NCBI RefSeq assembly: GCF_000516985.1
Contig: NW_006917096.1
Span: 3,519,606-3,583,605, forward strand
Direction: 5' to 3'
Source of the DNA: Pestalotiopsis fici W106-1
Lineage: Eukaryota > Ascomycota > Sordariomycetes > Amphisphaeriales > Sporocadaceae
Length of the DNA stretch: 64,000 bases
Position 1 is the first letter of the stretch. Each line of letters begins with the position of its first letter. A program made the position numbers and the translations under genes. The notes under the pieces are model-generated. The model searched no databases and was not told where the DNA came from. It saw only the letters and a list, made by a program, of their open reading frames with translations. Below are positions 33,366-44,215 of this stretch, in pieces.

Positions 33366-35886
33366 ATGGCTAGGATTCTCAGGGCAGGGACCTCCACGAC
33401 GGGGGCTACCGGGTCAGCTAAAGACTTGTTATTAAAACGCCCACACCCAACGGCGGGAATAGTCTCGAGACGAATGTCTGATTTGATTAGCAACCACAAG
33501 TACTACGACCGCAGCGCGAGTTCACTACTACCTTCTACCAGTACCACTCAACATAATCCTAATACTACCGGCCACCACCCACCACAACCCTGCACGCCTA
33601 GTCCGTCTGCCACGAATCTTTCCGAAAAACCTTCGTTACCCTTGCGCGAGCCATCTGATTCTGCTGCTGCTTGTGGTGCTGCTGCTGCTGCTGTGGCCAA
33701 CGCCCGTTCTCACCTCCGTCCGAGGTTTTCTTCTTTTACTTTTCCTCTGCATCGTCCCTCTCCACGTTCAATGGCGTTCAACTCTACGACATACAGCACA
33801 GCTAGCTCAGATATTTCCACCCCACGGTCGTCTAGCCCGTCCTTCTCCATCAACTCGGCCCGCTCCTCCTCCACATCTATTTCCAAGCGCATGTCTATAA
33901 GTTCTCGGCGGTCCCAGTCCCAGTTCAATCCAATGTCTTCGGTCAATATCGCTGCCATTGAGGCTCAAATGAAAATGGCTGCTCTCGACGGACTCCGTGG
34001 CTACGCTCAGAACCACTACGGTGAGGTGCAACAATACCGTAGCACCGACTATGTTCCCAAGTCGTCCGCAGGTGGCTACCAAGTTCTGCGGGAGCCTCTG
34101 TGGAATAAGGGTAGGTTCCTAGCTATTCCCCAACATTTTGCATTCTTTTCCCATATACTAACACACATCCCAAAGGTCTCTCCTTTACACCCGAGGACAG
34201 AGTCTCCAAGAATCTGACTGGTCTGATTCCCCATGCCATGGAGAGCGCCGAGACACAAGTCGAGAGATGCATGAAGATGATCCACTCGAGACAAACCAAC
34301 ATTGACAAGTACCTGTATCTGTCTTCTCTCAAGGACCAAAATGTCGACCTCTTTTACCGCGTGCTCATTGACAATGTTCGTGAGCTGATGCCTCTGGTCT
34401 ACACACCCACCATTGGTGACGTCTGTCTGCAATACTCGACCTTGTACACCCGTCCCGAGGCTCTGTACATTTCCATCAAGCAGCGAAAGTCCATCAAGAC
34501 CATTCTCCGGAATTGGCCTCACGCCAACCCCGAGATTTGCGTCGTGACTGACGGATCTCGAATTCTTGGCTTGGGTGACCTGGGTGTCAACGGTGTGGGG
34601 ATTTCTGTAAGTCTATAGAGACCTCCTCGGCTTTTCGCGGTCCAATGAATGAACCCCAAGACTGACAAGTCTATTTTTTCCAGATCGGGAAACTAGCCCT
34701 ATACACTGGCGCTGCCGGTATCCACCCCGGCAAGACCCTTCCAATTGTTTTGGATTGCGGTACTGCCAATGAGGACAACTTGAGGGATCCCCTTTACCTT
34801 GGTCTCCGTGCCAAGCGACCTTCTTTCGAGGTCATGCAGGATTTCATGGATGAGTTCATGGCTGCTTGCGCCGAGGTCTACCCCGAAATGCTCATCCAGT
34901 TTGAGGATTTTGAGACCGAGAAGGCCTTTGCTTTCCTTGACCGCTACCGCAACCAATACAAGTGCTTCAACGATGATATCCAGGGTACTGGTGCCGTCGT
35001 TCTTGGTGGTTACATTGGCGCTGTCAACTTGTCTGGTGTTCCTCTCGATGAGCAACGCCTCGTCTTCATGGGCGCAGGTTCCGCTGGTGTTGGTGTCGCC
35101 AAGCAGATGGTCGAGTACTACACCCGACGTGGTCTTACGGAACAGGAGGCCAAGGACAAGTTCTGGCTGGTCGACACCAAGGGTCTCGTGACCAAGGACC
35201 GTGGTGACAAGCTGGCTGAGCACAAGAAGTACTTTGCCCGCTCGGACAACAACGGACACCAGTTCAGGACCCTCGAGGAAGTCATTGAGTACGTCCGCCC
35301 GTCTGCCCTGGTCGGTCTTACCGCCACCTTTGGCTGCTTCACCGAGTCCGTCGTGCGCGCCCTCAAGGCATCCGTCGACTCTGGCGGTGTTGGACGCCGA
35401 CCCATCCTCTTCCCCCTCAGCAACCCCCTGACCAAGGCCGAGTGTACCTTTGAGCAAGCCATCCAGTGGACCGACGGCACCGTCATCTTTGCCTCTGGCT
35501 CGCCCTTCTCCCCCATCAACGTCAAGCACAGCGAGGGCACCGTCACGTACTACCCCAACCAGGGCAACAATGTCTACGTCTTCCCCGGTCTCGGCCTGGG
35601 CGCCATCCTGGCCAAGGCCACGAGCGTGACCGACGAAATGGTCTACATTGCAGCCTCGTCCCTGTCCGAGACCCTCAACGCCGAGGAGATCCACAAGGGT
35701 CTCATCTACCCCCGCATCGAGCGCGTGCGCGACGCCAGCGTCGTTGTCGCCCGCGAGGTCATGAAGGCTGCCCGCCGCGAAGGCGTCAGCGCCATTCCCG
35801 AGTCGCAATGGGTCGAGTGGGAGGAGTGGGGTGATGTCGCCCTCACCAAGTGGATCAAGGACCGCGTCTACGATCCTCTCAAGTAA
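33366..35886 (+). CDS. Malic enzyme (NAD(P)-dependent, decarboxylating)
   Basis: Exons are 33366-34110, 34176-34606 and 34684-35886 (introns 65 and 77 bp, GTAGGT...AAAG and GTAAGT...CCAG), 792 aa from the first ATG. The catalytic core is unmistakable: SFTPEDRVSKNLTGLIPHAME, LMPLVYTPTIGDVC with the catalytic Tyr, VTDGSRILGLGDLGVNG, FEDFETEKAFAFLDRYR with the acidic metal ligands, CFNDDIQGTGAVVLGGY, the dinucleotide loop FMGAGSAGVGVA, and PLSNPLTKAECTFEQA. It converts malate to pyruvate plus CO2 with NAD(P)H. The first roughly 190 residues are a Ser/Thr/Pro-rich extension absent from most malic enzymes. Later in-frame ATGs at 33771 (657 aa) and 33933 (603 aa) are alternative starts, so the N-terminus and any mitochondrial targeting are uncertain. 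Cofactor choice cannot be fixed by eye. Confidence 0.93.
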
Positions 35887-36366
35887 AGAAAGAAAAGAAG
35901 AAGCAAAAAAGGTGTCTTTTTGTCGAAAGAAAGTTTATAAGTCTGATTTAAAAATTGGGCGGCGTTTTTTCTCTTATCTTGTTTATATTCTTGGCTCGAA
36001 GAAGCCGGAAGAGGCTTTATAGATATCCCATGCATTTATGGTTGATGACAACAAACAAGCTGGCCGATAGATGCCGGCAAAGGGGAAACAAAAGGGGGAT
36101 GCTTTAGGACTCTGCATATATAATAACTAGAGAGTGTGTGGATAAGCGACCTCGAATCGAGGTGAATACATTACAGGCCCAAACGGCCATGATTTCTTCA
36201 AGACTTGGCAAGCAATTACATATGCACCTAGTGAACGACTTTATTGGCGATATCCTTTGCACTATTATGGTTTATAGTAGACAACAGTATAGTCTTGTGA
36301 ATTGTGAAATTGATTTCTCTAGATTCTTCCAGTACTCGTCCCATCTTGAATCCCATTTGATCTAAT
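35887..36366. terminator. Convergent 3' regions of malic enzyme and MFS gene
   Basis: The malic enzyme (plus) and the MFS transporter (minus) converge here. The 480 bp is A/T-richer than the genes, with A-rich stretches (35884-35940) as expected in fungal 3' UTRs. No gene is seen. Confidence 0.45.
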
Positions 36367-38311
36367 TTATTTGTTGAGCTCCTTGTCCATCTGAACTCGC
36401 CACTTTGATGCATTCTTCCTCAAAAGCCACAAACAAACATTTCCAGAGATCCAGGCGATTAAGCCCACCATGGTCATTAGCCAGCCGTCACCCATGACAT
36501 TGATGAGGGGCTGCGCAATGATACCGCCAGTACAGCTGAAAATGTTACGGACAAAGTTGTTCAGAGCGACACCGCTACTACTACGGCGCGGCATGAACTC
36601 GGTCAGCATGGTGGTCGCAGCACTAAAGACGAGCATGGAGCCGACACCAAAAAAGAAGTTGGCAATGCAGGGTGCGATCCAATGCACGCCGCTCGACGCC
36701 GTCCAGCCGTACCAGATCAGTGCTCCCGGATATAACGTCGCGCTGATCCAGGCGTTCTCGCGCATCCGGTCCTCGGGTAGGTAGATTAGCTTGCCATCGG
36801 CGTCGTATCTCCCTGCACGCTGCGCGGACCGGATCATGATTCTATCGAGCCAAGCTCCGCCTATCAGTGAGGCTATAAAATATCCCAGCGAGCTCGGAAT
36901 ATACAGCAGTCCAATAATAATGGCAGAGAAGCCATAGGGTGCCTCTGAGAAGACGGATTGAATGCTGATGTTGAGGACGTATAGCGAACCAAAGGTAATA
37001 GCTGCATAGTACACTGCAATGTCCGAGTTAGTCAAAGAATTTAGTACGTGGTGTAACCACATAAATAGCACGTGTCTTGAAAGCCAAACACGAATAACCT
37101 CAAACTAAGAACAAATTAAGATTTCGTCTTACCAACAATAGCAACAGCCGGGAACCGTAGGTACGTCAAGACCTCGAGTGGGTCAATAAGAGCCTTTTTC
37201 AAAACTGCAGCCGCGTGCTGGGACTGCATCTGTACGGACCGCGTTGTGGACACCCGGGACAAGGCCTGCCCATCGGCGATAACGGGCTGAGCCGGCCGGG
37301 GGACGAGCGGCTTGCGCTGCGCGAGCGTCTCGGGCAAGGCAAAGAGAATAAGCACAAATACGACGGCGCCGTAGCACGTGAGGAACCAGACAGTGCTGCG
37401 CCAGCCAAAGCCCTGGGCGAGGGCGCCTCCCACAATCGGCGCAATGAGGGGACCCATGAGCGGCCCGAGGTAAAAGAATCCCATGGCGCGCCCTCGCTCC
37501 CTGGACTCCCAGATATCGGCAATGGTGCCGGCGCCAACGGCCTGCACCGAGGCCGCGGCGCCGCCCGACAGGATCCGAAAAACAATGAGCATGGCAATGT
37601 TGACGCTCATGCCGCTAATGAGCGAAAAGATGACATTGAGCAGAAACGACGATAGATATATCGTGCGCCGGCCCAAGGTCTCGGAAAAAGAGGACCACCA
37701 CAACGGAAAGATGGACATGGCCAGCATGTAAAAGGCCACTGACAGATTTACCACCGTGGAAGAGACGTCGAATTCTGCCGACATCTCCGGGAGGGCGGCT
37801 ATAGTCCGGCCGGGTCAGTTTGGTTTCTTGCTCACACATTGAGGTGCAATAAGCAAAACTTACGATAAAAGATGGCCGAACCCATTGGCGCAGCGGCGGC
37901 GGCAATGGCAACGATAAAAGTAATGGTCCATTTGGTCTTGTTGGAGTAGTCATACGGCCGATGGACCTCGGGCAGCACGGCCAGTCGGGCAAACAGCCCG
38001 CGCCGTCTTGCCCTGGGCACGACACTCAATGCCCGGGACCTAGTCGAAGAAGCGCGCGACGACACACGCTGCGCTTCGACGGCGCCCACGTTGTCGTTGT
38101 CGTCGTCGTCGCTGCTGCCGGTCGCGACTTCGCGGACGGGGTTGGTGAGCGGCAAGCCCGGTGCCGACTCGGCCGACTTTTCCCCCAGGCCGCGGGCCGT
38201 CAAGTCGTCATTGTCCTCCCTTGTCGAGGTTCGAGATACTGAAATCCTGGGTTCTACCTCGTCGGCAGATCGCTCATGAGGCTTTTCATCATTGTGAGCA
38301 ATGTCCGGCAT
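36367..38311 (-). CDS. MFS transporter, DHA1 drug/polyamine:H+ antiporter type
   Basis: Exons are 38311-37864, 37798-37133 and 37013-36367 (introns 65 and 119 bp; the second has a clear CTAAC branch site), 586 aa. A cytosolic N-terminus of about 120 residues (acidic, with a DDDDNDN run and Ser/Arg patches) precedes the 12-helix domain. IFYPALPEMSAEFDVSSTVVNLSV is the typical loop after TM1 in DHA1 proteins. The MFS signature FSETLGRRTIYLSS (motif A) follows TM2, and GFFYLGPLMGPLIAPIVGG is the DHA1 motif C in TM5. A central cytosolic loop carries Arg/Ser residues. The C-terminal half contains FVRNIFSCTGGIIAQPLI. The closest remembered groups are fungal Qdr/Dtr1-like exporters of drugs or small metabolites. 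The substrate is unknown. It is a plasma-membrane protein. Confidence 0.9.
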
Positions 38312-39642
38312 CGCCCTTTTTATATACTTGTTGACGGTTATTTTTTATGACTTGCGGGGGATGGTTTCCTGGGCCGGTTTGCCGGAAGCGAAGTCGGCTA
38401 TGCCGCTAATCTGAGATTTGGAAAACCTGGGGACTGCCACGATACTTTGGACACTGGTTAGTTAGTATAAGGGAGCCACTTTCGGGAATAAGGTTTAGAT
38501 TATTAAGTAGATGGATGCTTGGATCACAAACCAATGGAGAAGGGAAAAAAGCCAAGAGATTTAAATGTGGTAAGAATGTTGATCAGTGGTAGGGGAAACG
38601 ATGAGAAAAAATCACGACTCAGGAGAGAGAGAGAAAAAAGTGCCATACATGATGGGGAAATAAAACGGGCAGGAAGACCCAGTTTATCGGCGGTAAGTGG
38701 ATCTGTATAGGCTAACGCTTCCTGGACGCCATCACCAGGGAATCCCATCGCGTGCTGCCAGGCCCTGCATTTGGGGTGTGGAGAAGGGGTCCTACACCTC
38801 CTCCTCCTCCTCCTACTCCGGATCTCTGGTCCCGATCTCGCCTTCGCGCCGAAAATGCCGAGGATGGGATGTTGGGAGGGCAGCACCTTCGATGGATCTT
38901 GGAGTTGGTTGGATATTAGTTAAGCATTTAGACTAGAAACGTCATCTGGTGTTGATGACTAGCAAGTTGGATTATAAACCGTTGCGACTAGAGTATGTAG
39001 GTGGGATTGACTGGTCATCTTTCAAACTCTTAGTTTCGTGGTTCGCGATTCGCACAAACAGGTGACCAGAGCAATTAGTCAGCTTTACTTTCAGTCGGAG
39101 GCTGTGACTGATCCAACAGAGAACAATAATGATATCGAGCCGTGTAATCGAAAGAACAAAATGACTGAACAAAAGATAGATGGTGATCATTGAGCTTCAT
39201 GAGTCGCAGAAAACAGGACGAAGCATACAAGCTGATCCGAGCTCGGAAGCATTGCAAGAACGAATGACAAGCAGTATGCATCCTATGTGTTTAGGTAAGC
39301 TCATGTTATTGGGCAAGAACACTGCTTCCGGCAAGGACTTGGGTGCTGTGAAATAGGATGTCATCTGGTAGTAATCAGTCCATCACAAAGCGAAAGGATT
39401 ATAAAGACACACATCGGCTTTGCATCCCTAACATGGCACCATGTTATTAACAGTTCTCTATGTAAGGGATCTTCGCCATACGATACACGTAGGCGGAAAC
39501 AATGAATGAGCCAGGACCTCAACGCCTCCAAACGCCGTGCGTTAGGCCTTCACAAAGAAGTAACCATTCCCAGAAAAAGCATGGCAGAATAAACGTCATC
39601 CGTGAAACATGATCGTAAACAGTGCCTCGATCCCAATAGCCC
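38312..39642. other. Intergenic region, nothing recognised
   Basis: The left part is the upstream region of the MFS gene, and the right part is the 3' side of the Myb-like gene. A short CTC-repeat tract occurs at about 38799-38815. I find no gene or RNA in it. Confidence 0.45.
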
Positions 39643-40425
39643 TTAGACCTCATCCATGTCCGAGTCCTTGTCCTCTCCCTTGACAGCCTCGGCGTCGGCC
39701 TCCTTAACACCGGCCTTGTCGTCGTCGCCAGCAGCAGCGTCAACATCCTCATCATCCTGATCCTTAATCTTAGCCAGCTTGGAGGACTTCTTGGTGGCGC
39801 GCGACTTCTTGGGAGCCGGGGTGGGGGCCTCGGACGCCTCATTGTCGGCGTCGGTGCCGGCGTGATCCTCGGCGCCTCCTTTGCGCTTATTGTTGCCGCG
39901 GGGAGTGGTAGCCTTCTTGGCGCCAGCAGCAGCAGCGGCGGCGCTGCTCTTGATTGTGGTTGTCTTGCCACCCTTGCCGCCAGAGGGGGCAATTCCGGTG
40001 AAGCCCTCGCCGGCACCTTCCACCTGGGCCAACTTCTTCTTGATGGCGTACATAGTGTTGGTAGCGGAGCGCGGGTTCTGGAAGCCAGTGAGCTGAGCGA
40101 GCTTGTCGATGTCAACCTATGGAGTTATGCGTTAGCAAGAACATTTGAAATGGAGATGGAAGGAAGTGATGAAGATCATCAGGTGCGACAGAAGCGCCGA
40201 GGCTTGACGCGAAAGATATAATGTTGATGTCCAATAATCGGCGACGACAACAACGAGGATACTCTTGATGCGCTGAATATTTGTTACTGTGAGACTTACA
40301 TCGGCGTCGGCCTTGAGGGAGACCCAAGCAGCAGCCAGGACCTCGACTTCACGAGTGGTCAACTCGACCTTCTTGGCCGGGGAAGCTGCCTTGGCAGTGG
40401 TGGGGGAAACAGTCTTGTCAGACAT
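39643..40425 (-). CDS. Small Myb/SANT-like, Ala/Lys-rich nuclear protein
   Basis: Two exons (40425-40300 and 40116-39643) flank a 183-bp intron (GTAAGT...CATAG) and give 199 aa. Residues about 20-73 form one conserved unit split by the intron: VELTTREVEVLAAAWVSLKA, DADVDIDKLAQLTGFQNPRSAT and NTMYAIKKKL. This resembles the single Myb-like DNA-binding helix bundle common in small fungal proteins. The remainder is low-complexity: an Ala run, basic GNNKRKGG and KKSRATKKSSKLAK patches (likely nuclear localisation) and a very acidic Asp/Glu tail. DNA or chromatin binding is likely but no target or role can be assigned. The start follows a C/A-rich leader, in a good context. Confidence 0.82.
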
Positions 40426-41468
40426 CTTGAGAGATATGTTGGTAGTAGTGAAGAAGATTAACGTTGAAGGATGTTTGGAGGTATGGGAAAAGATGGTTGT
40501 TGTCGAAGGATTGGGAATGGATGTTGATTTGACTTGTTGCTTGAAAGCAGAATGGCGTTTGTGTGTGGTAAGAAAAGGGTTGTGCAGTTTCTGGAGTCGA
40601 AGCTGGATTTTGTACCCAAACGACAAACGTGAAGCAGCGTGACAGATTGTTGTCTCTAGGGCAATTGACAGAATGGGGGAAAAGAATCGGTTGCCTGCCA
40701 ACGCACAACAAACGGCGACAGAAACAATCGCAACTGGCAACCACCCCAAGGTCAATAATCCCACACAAAAGTTCTTTCACGCACAAGGGGACCAATATTT
40801 CCTAGTAATCGTGATAAATCTTGCTACACTCAACTTGAGAATCATTCACGTCACTACAAGCCATTAGACATATTATCTCTCTACGTTGGCATCGATATTG
40901 GTCTTGCTCAGTGTTTAACAATCATCAACAAATCAAGGAAACATGACAGAAACCACAGAATATTTTCGTGTATACATAGAAACGTTGCCAACTCGCTTTG
41001 CTTTTGTGGCCACCGTAGACCAGGCTTCTCTTATCAGATACTACTTTAGAAATCTATATTTTGCAAGAAACCCTCTAGCTCAACTGCATATCCTTAGCGG
41101 TCCCTGTCAACTCAAAGTGGTTAAATATGTAGATAAAATGTGAAGCTATTACAGTCCTTACAAGTAAATCACAGCTTCGATGAATTGAAGTGTAAACTAG
41201 GTTGGGCTATTGGGGGCGGTCTTGAGGCTGCTCATCCTTTTGGTTCATTGGTTCGAATCCCTATAGTGTAGCTCTGATTCTTTTGCTCTGGCTCCTTTCT
41301 TCAACTACTTTTCAAGGGTGTTTCTCTACTGAACTGGTATCTTTCAACTAGATGTGAACTCTTAGCTAACTAGGGGAGTCAAGCAAGTCATCTGAACGCG
41401 TCTACCATGTCATGAGATATTGCAATGAACTCGTGCCACGGATTTCCACATGATTGAAGATCATCTAT
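40426..41468. other. Intergenic region, nothing recognised
   Basis: This is the upstream region of the Myb-like gene and the downstream region of the BBE-like oxidase. A stretch near 41245-41258 matches a tRNA B box (GGTTCGAATCC) but I could not fold a tRNA around it. There are no other features. Confidence 0.4.
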
Positions 41469-42982
41469 CTACACTGGCAAATTCGGTATGGTGTGCTTGA
41501 AAACATTTTGCGGGTCAAACTTTCTCTTCAGACCCAAAAGAACATCATAATATTCTCCATAAACCTTTCTGAGATCCGTTTCCTCGTCACTAAGCAACGA
41601 GATGTAAGATCCTTCCAGCATGTTCTCGGGGTCCGTCTCTTTCAGCTCCTTCTGCATAGCCAACGCCCAGGCCGCTGCCTTCTCTTCGTACATTTGATCG
41701 GGAGACACAGCTATGATCTCAACCATCAGATGGTCTACCCGGGAGCCAAACACTGACTCTTTACTCGGCTTCGGAGAGCGAAGAGTGTGAACAGATATGG
41801 CCGTGCCGCCGCCGGGTATGAGCTTGCCATACTTGGCCATGACCTTTGCGGTTTGGGGCGTCCAGCGCTTGACACTTGTGGTGTAGGTGCGACCATAGGA
41901 TAGCCAGGTGACCAGATTTTCCTCATTGTTCTTGACAAATTTATGTAGTGATATGGGCTCGGGCGAGTTCATGAGACAGTGGCTTAGGCCGGCAATCTTG
42001 TCGAACCAGCGACGACCTTCCTCGTGATCATCCCTCCCCCAAACGGCAAGCAGGGCAAATGCTTTTCCCAGTTCAGGTAGCTCTACGATCATTGGCTGGA
42101 GCGAAAGAGCTGCCGGCAGCTCGGCATTTGCCTTGATTTGTTCGTAGCCTTGTGTGTAGGATAGCACCGTGTCTTCCAAATCGCTTGATTCATAGACGAT
42201 AAGTGAGAAAAGGATCTGGCCCTACAAAATGTCAGCTGCCTCCGCTTCGAGATTGTTCCTAGACTTGCATATTCATACCTTTTGCAGTGGGTAAACTTTG
42301 ATTGTAAGTTCAACAATGGCACCAAAGATGCCTCCGCCGCCTCGAATGCCTCTCAGGATCTCATCATTCGCATTAACAAGTGTGCCCGTACCGTTAACAA
42401 GCTTTGCGCCGACAATCTGATCTACTCCCATGCCGTACAAACTTGAAAACGGTCCATAGCCACCGAGAGTCGCCCATCCGGTATAGCCAACTGTCGCTAT
42501 CGTGCCGCTGTAAAAATAATATCAACTCTTCAATATTTTACAAGGCAAGCTCAGGAGACTACAGTACGGAAAGCTTACCATGGCGTAACGAGCCCCTGCT
42601 CTCCAAGTGCCTTGGTGAGGTCACCAAGCAGCACTCCTCCGCCGATCCGGGCCGTCGCTCGGCTGTCATCGACGCGGACATAATCGATCCCGCGCATGTC
42701 AATCATCAAGGCGCCCGGGACCTGGGTCCTCCCGGCACAATCATGCCCACCACCCCGGATACAAAAATCCACGTCGTGGTCAATGCAAAACTTGATCAGT
42801 GCCTGGACATGCTGCGCAGTCTGCGGCCGCGCCACGGCAAAGGGCCGAGCGGACCGCACAATGAAGCAGGCACGTGCGTCATCAAACCTCTCGTCCTCGG
42901 GCGTGGTGAGAATCAAGTCTGGGTGTTCATGATGTAGTTGCTCCTTGAGCTGGGCTGCGACCTGGGATGTTCCTGGAGCCAT
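41469..42982 (-). CDS. FAD-linked oxidase, BBE-like (PCMH-type FAD-binding domain)
   Basis: Exons are 42982-42579, 42507-42279 and 42221-41469 (introns 71 and 57 bp, GTAAGC...TACAG and GTATGA...TGTAG), 461 aa. The N-terminal half is a VAO/PCMH FAD-binding domain. VDFCIRGGGHDCAG contains His80, the usual site of covalent 8-alpha-histidyl FAD attachment, followed by GALMIDMRGID, ARIGGGVLLGDLTKAL and TPCGTIATVGYTGWATLGGYG. The second Cys used for bicovalent FAD in some family members is not present at GGYGPFSSLYG. The substrate domain and a C-terminal BBE motif (RKVYGEYYDVLLGLKRKFDPQNVF) complete the enzyme. Such oxidases act on sugars, alkaloids or secondary-metabolite intermediates with O2. 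No secretion signal is seen with this start. An upstream in-frame ATG at 43126 would add 48 residues but is less likely. Confidence 0.88.
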
Positions 42983-44215
42983 GCTGCCGAGTATGGAGAT
43001 GGAGATGGAATACAAAGAGTCTGCCCAGAGGTCATTCTGACCGGGCTTCAGAGGGTTGGAGGTCACTTTATAGTTGTGACAATAACCTGCTAACACCATG
43101 TAGTCAGACGCAAATACATGAGGCACTACGAGGCACTATGATAGTTTCTACTAAGGGGAGACCATCCTTCGCTGTAAGCACTATGGCCATAACAGCGTTT
43201 TAGGTTTTGAGACTGGTGGCCAAGGATAATTCGCGACTTGATGATAAGGTATATAATCGTAAGGAGTGTGGGGGATATGTTAATATCAAGGAGCAAAAAA
43301 AGACTTGCTCGTAAATAAAGAGGTAGCAACTACTAGGTAGTGATTGGGTCCGACATGTTCCTGAAGTCATGACTTGTCGACACCTACTTACTGCAGACAT
43401 TTTTGTCTTCTTGAAGCAAGAGAAACAAACTTATATTGTTCCTGGACGATAAAGTAAGTAGAATTGCAAAGTTTTTCTTTCCATCAAACTGTATGCCTCA
43501 TGCCCCATATGCGTCGTAGGGGGCTTTGCAATTTCTTTTTTCTTTTCATAGGGAGGTATGGGGCTGAGGCGGCTCGTTTGATACCATCTGAGTAGAGCTT
43601 ACATAAATAATCCGAGCCACGGAATAGTGAACAGTCAGAACCTTGAATTCAAGACTTGTTATGAGGCTAATCTACAGTGCCTCGAGTGCCGAGCTAGCAT
43701 GACCTCATTGGTGCACGGCTTGGGCCAATCTCGAGGCAGCGGGGCTGCCACATTGATAAAGCTAGAGGTAGCTTCAAGGCTCAAGCTCGTCTATACCAAT
43801 AAGATAAGGGAAATAAAAAAACATTTCGACATTGCTATTATGGTATGAAACTGAGGGGCCAGTTGAATCTGTAGGGCGCTTTAGCGTGCTAACCCCACTG
43901 ATACCGCCTAAAGCCCCGCGCTATCACGTGGGTCCTTGCGTTCTATCCGGGATAAATGGAGCCCTGTTTTACTCATAGCTCTTTAATTGGCTTCACGGCG
44001 AGGTACAGGTGTGTTTGCCAGCCCTCTAAGAACCTTAAGGTACAGAGTCACACCATGACTCATACTGTGTAGCCCTGGAGCTCATGCAGCTCAAGCTGCG
44101 TTTTTAAAAATTGACAAAAAAAAAATCCCCCGCCGCTATCGCTTGCTTTCTTTCACCATACCGCCAACAACCACAACAACCCACGAGAACAGCAACAGCA
44201 ACAACGACATTAATC
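42983..44215. other. Divergent intergenic region (BBE-like oxidase / argininosuccinate synthase)
   Basis: Both start codons face outward, so both promoters lie here. The synthase side ends in a CAACAACCACAACAAC-type leader typical of highly expressed fungal genes, preceded by CT-rich sequence at about 44130-44160. No arginine-attenuator upstream ORF was recognised. Nothing else stands out. Confidence 0.45.

Noticed and set aside
34699..35808. 369-codon minus-strand ORF opposite malic enzyme exon 3
   Set aside because: It is an antisense shadow of a strongly biased coding sequence. The plus strand carries all malic enzyme motifs.
41215..41275. Possible tRNA suggested by GGTTCGAATCC (B-box match)
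   Set aside because: I could not form an acceptor stem, a 5-bp T-stem or an anticodon arm around it. It is probably a chance match.
42983..43126. Upstream start (43126) for the BBE-like oxidase
   Set aside because: The extra 48 residues do not resemble a signal peptide or family sequence. The ATG at 42982 gives a normal-length enzyme.
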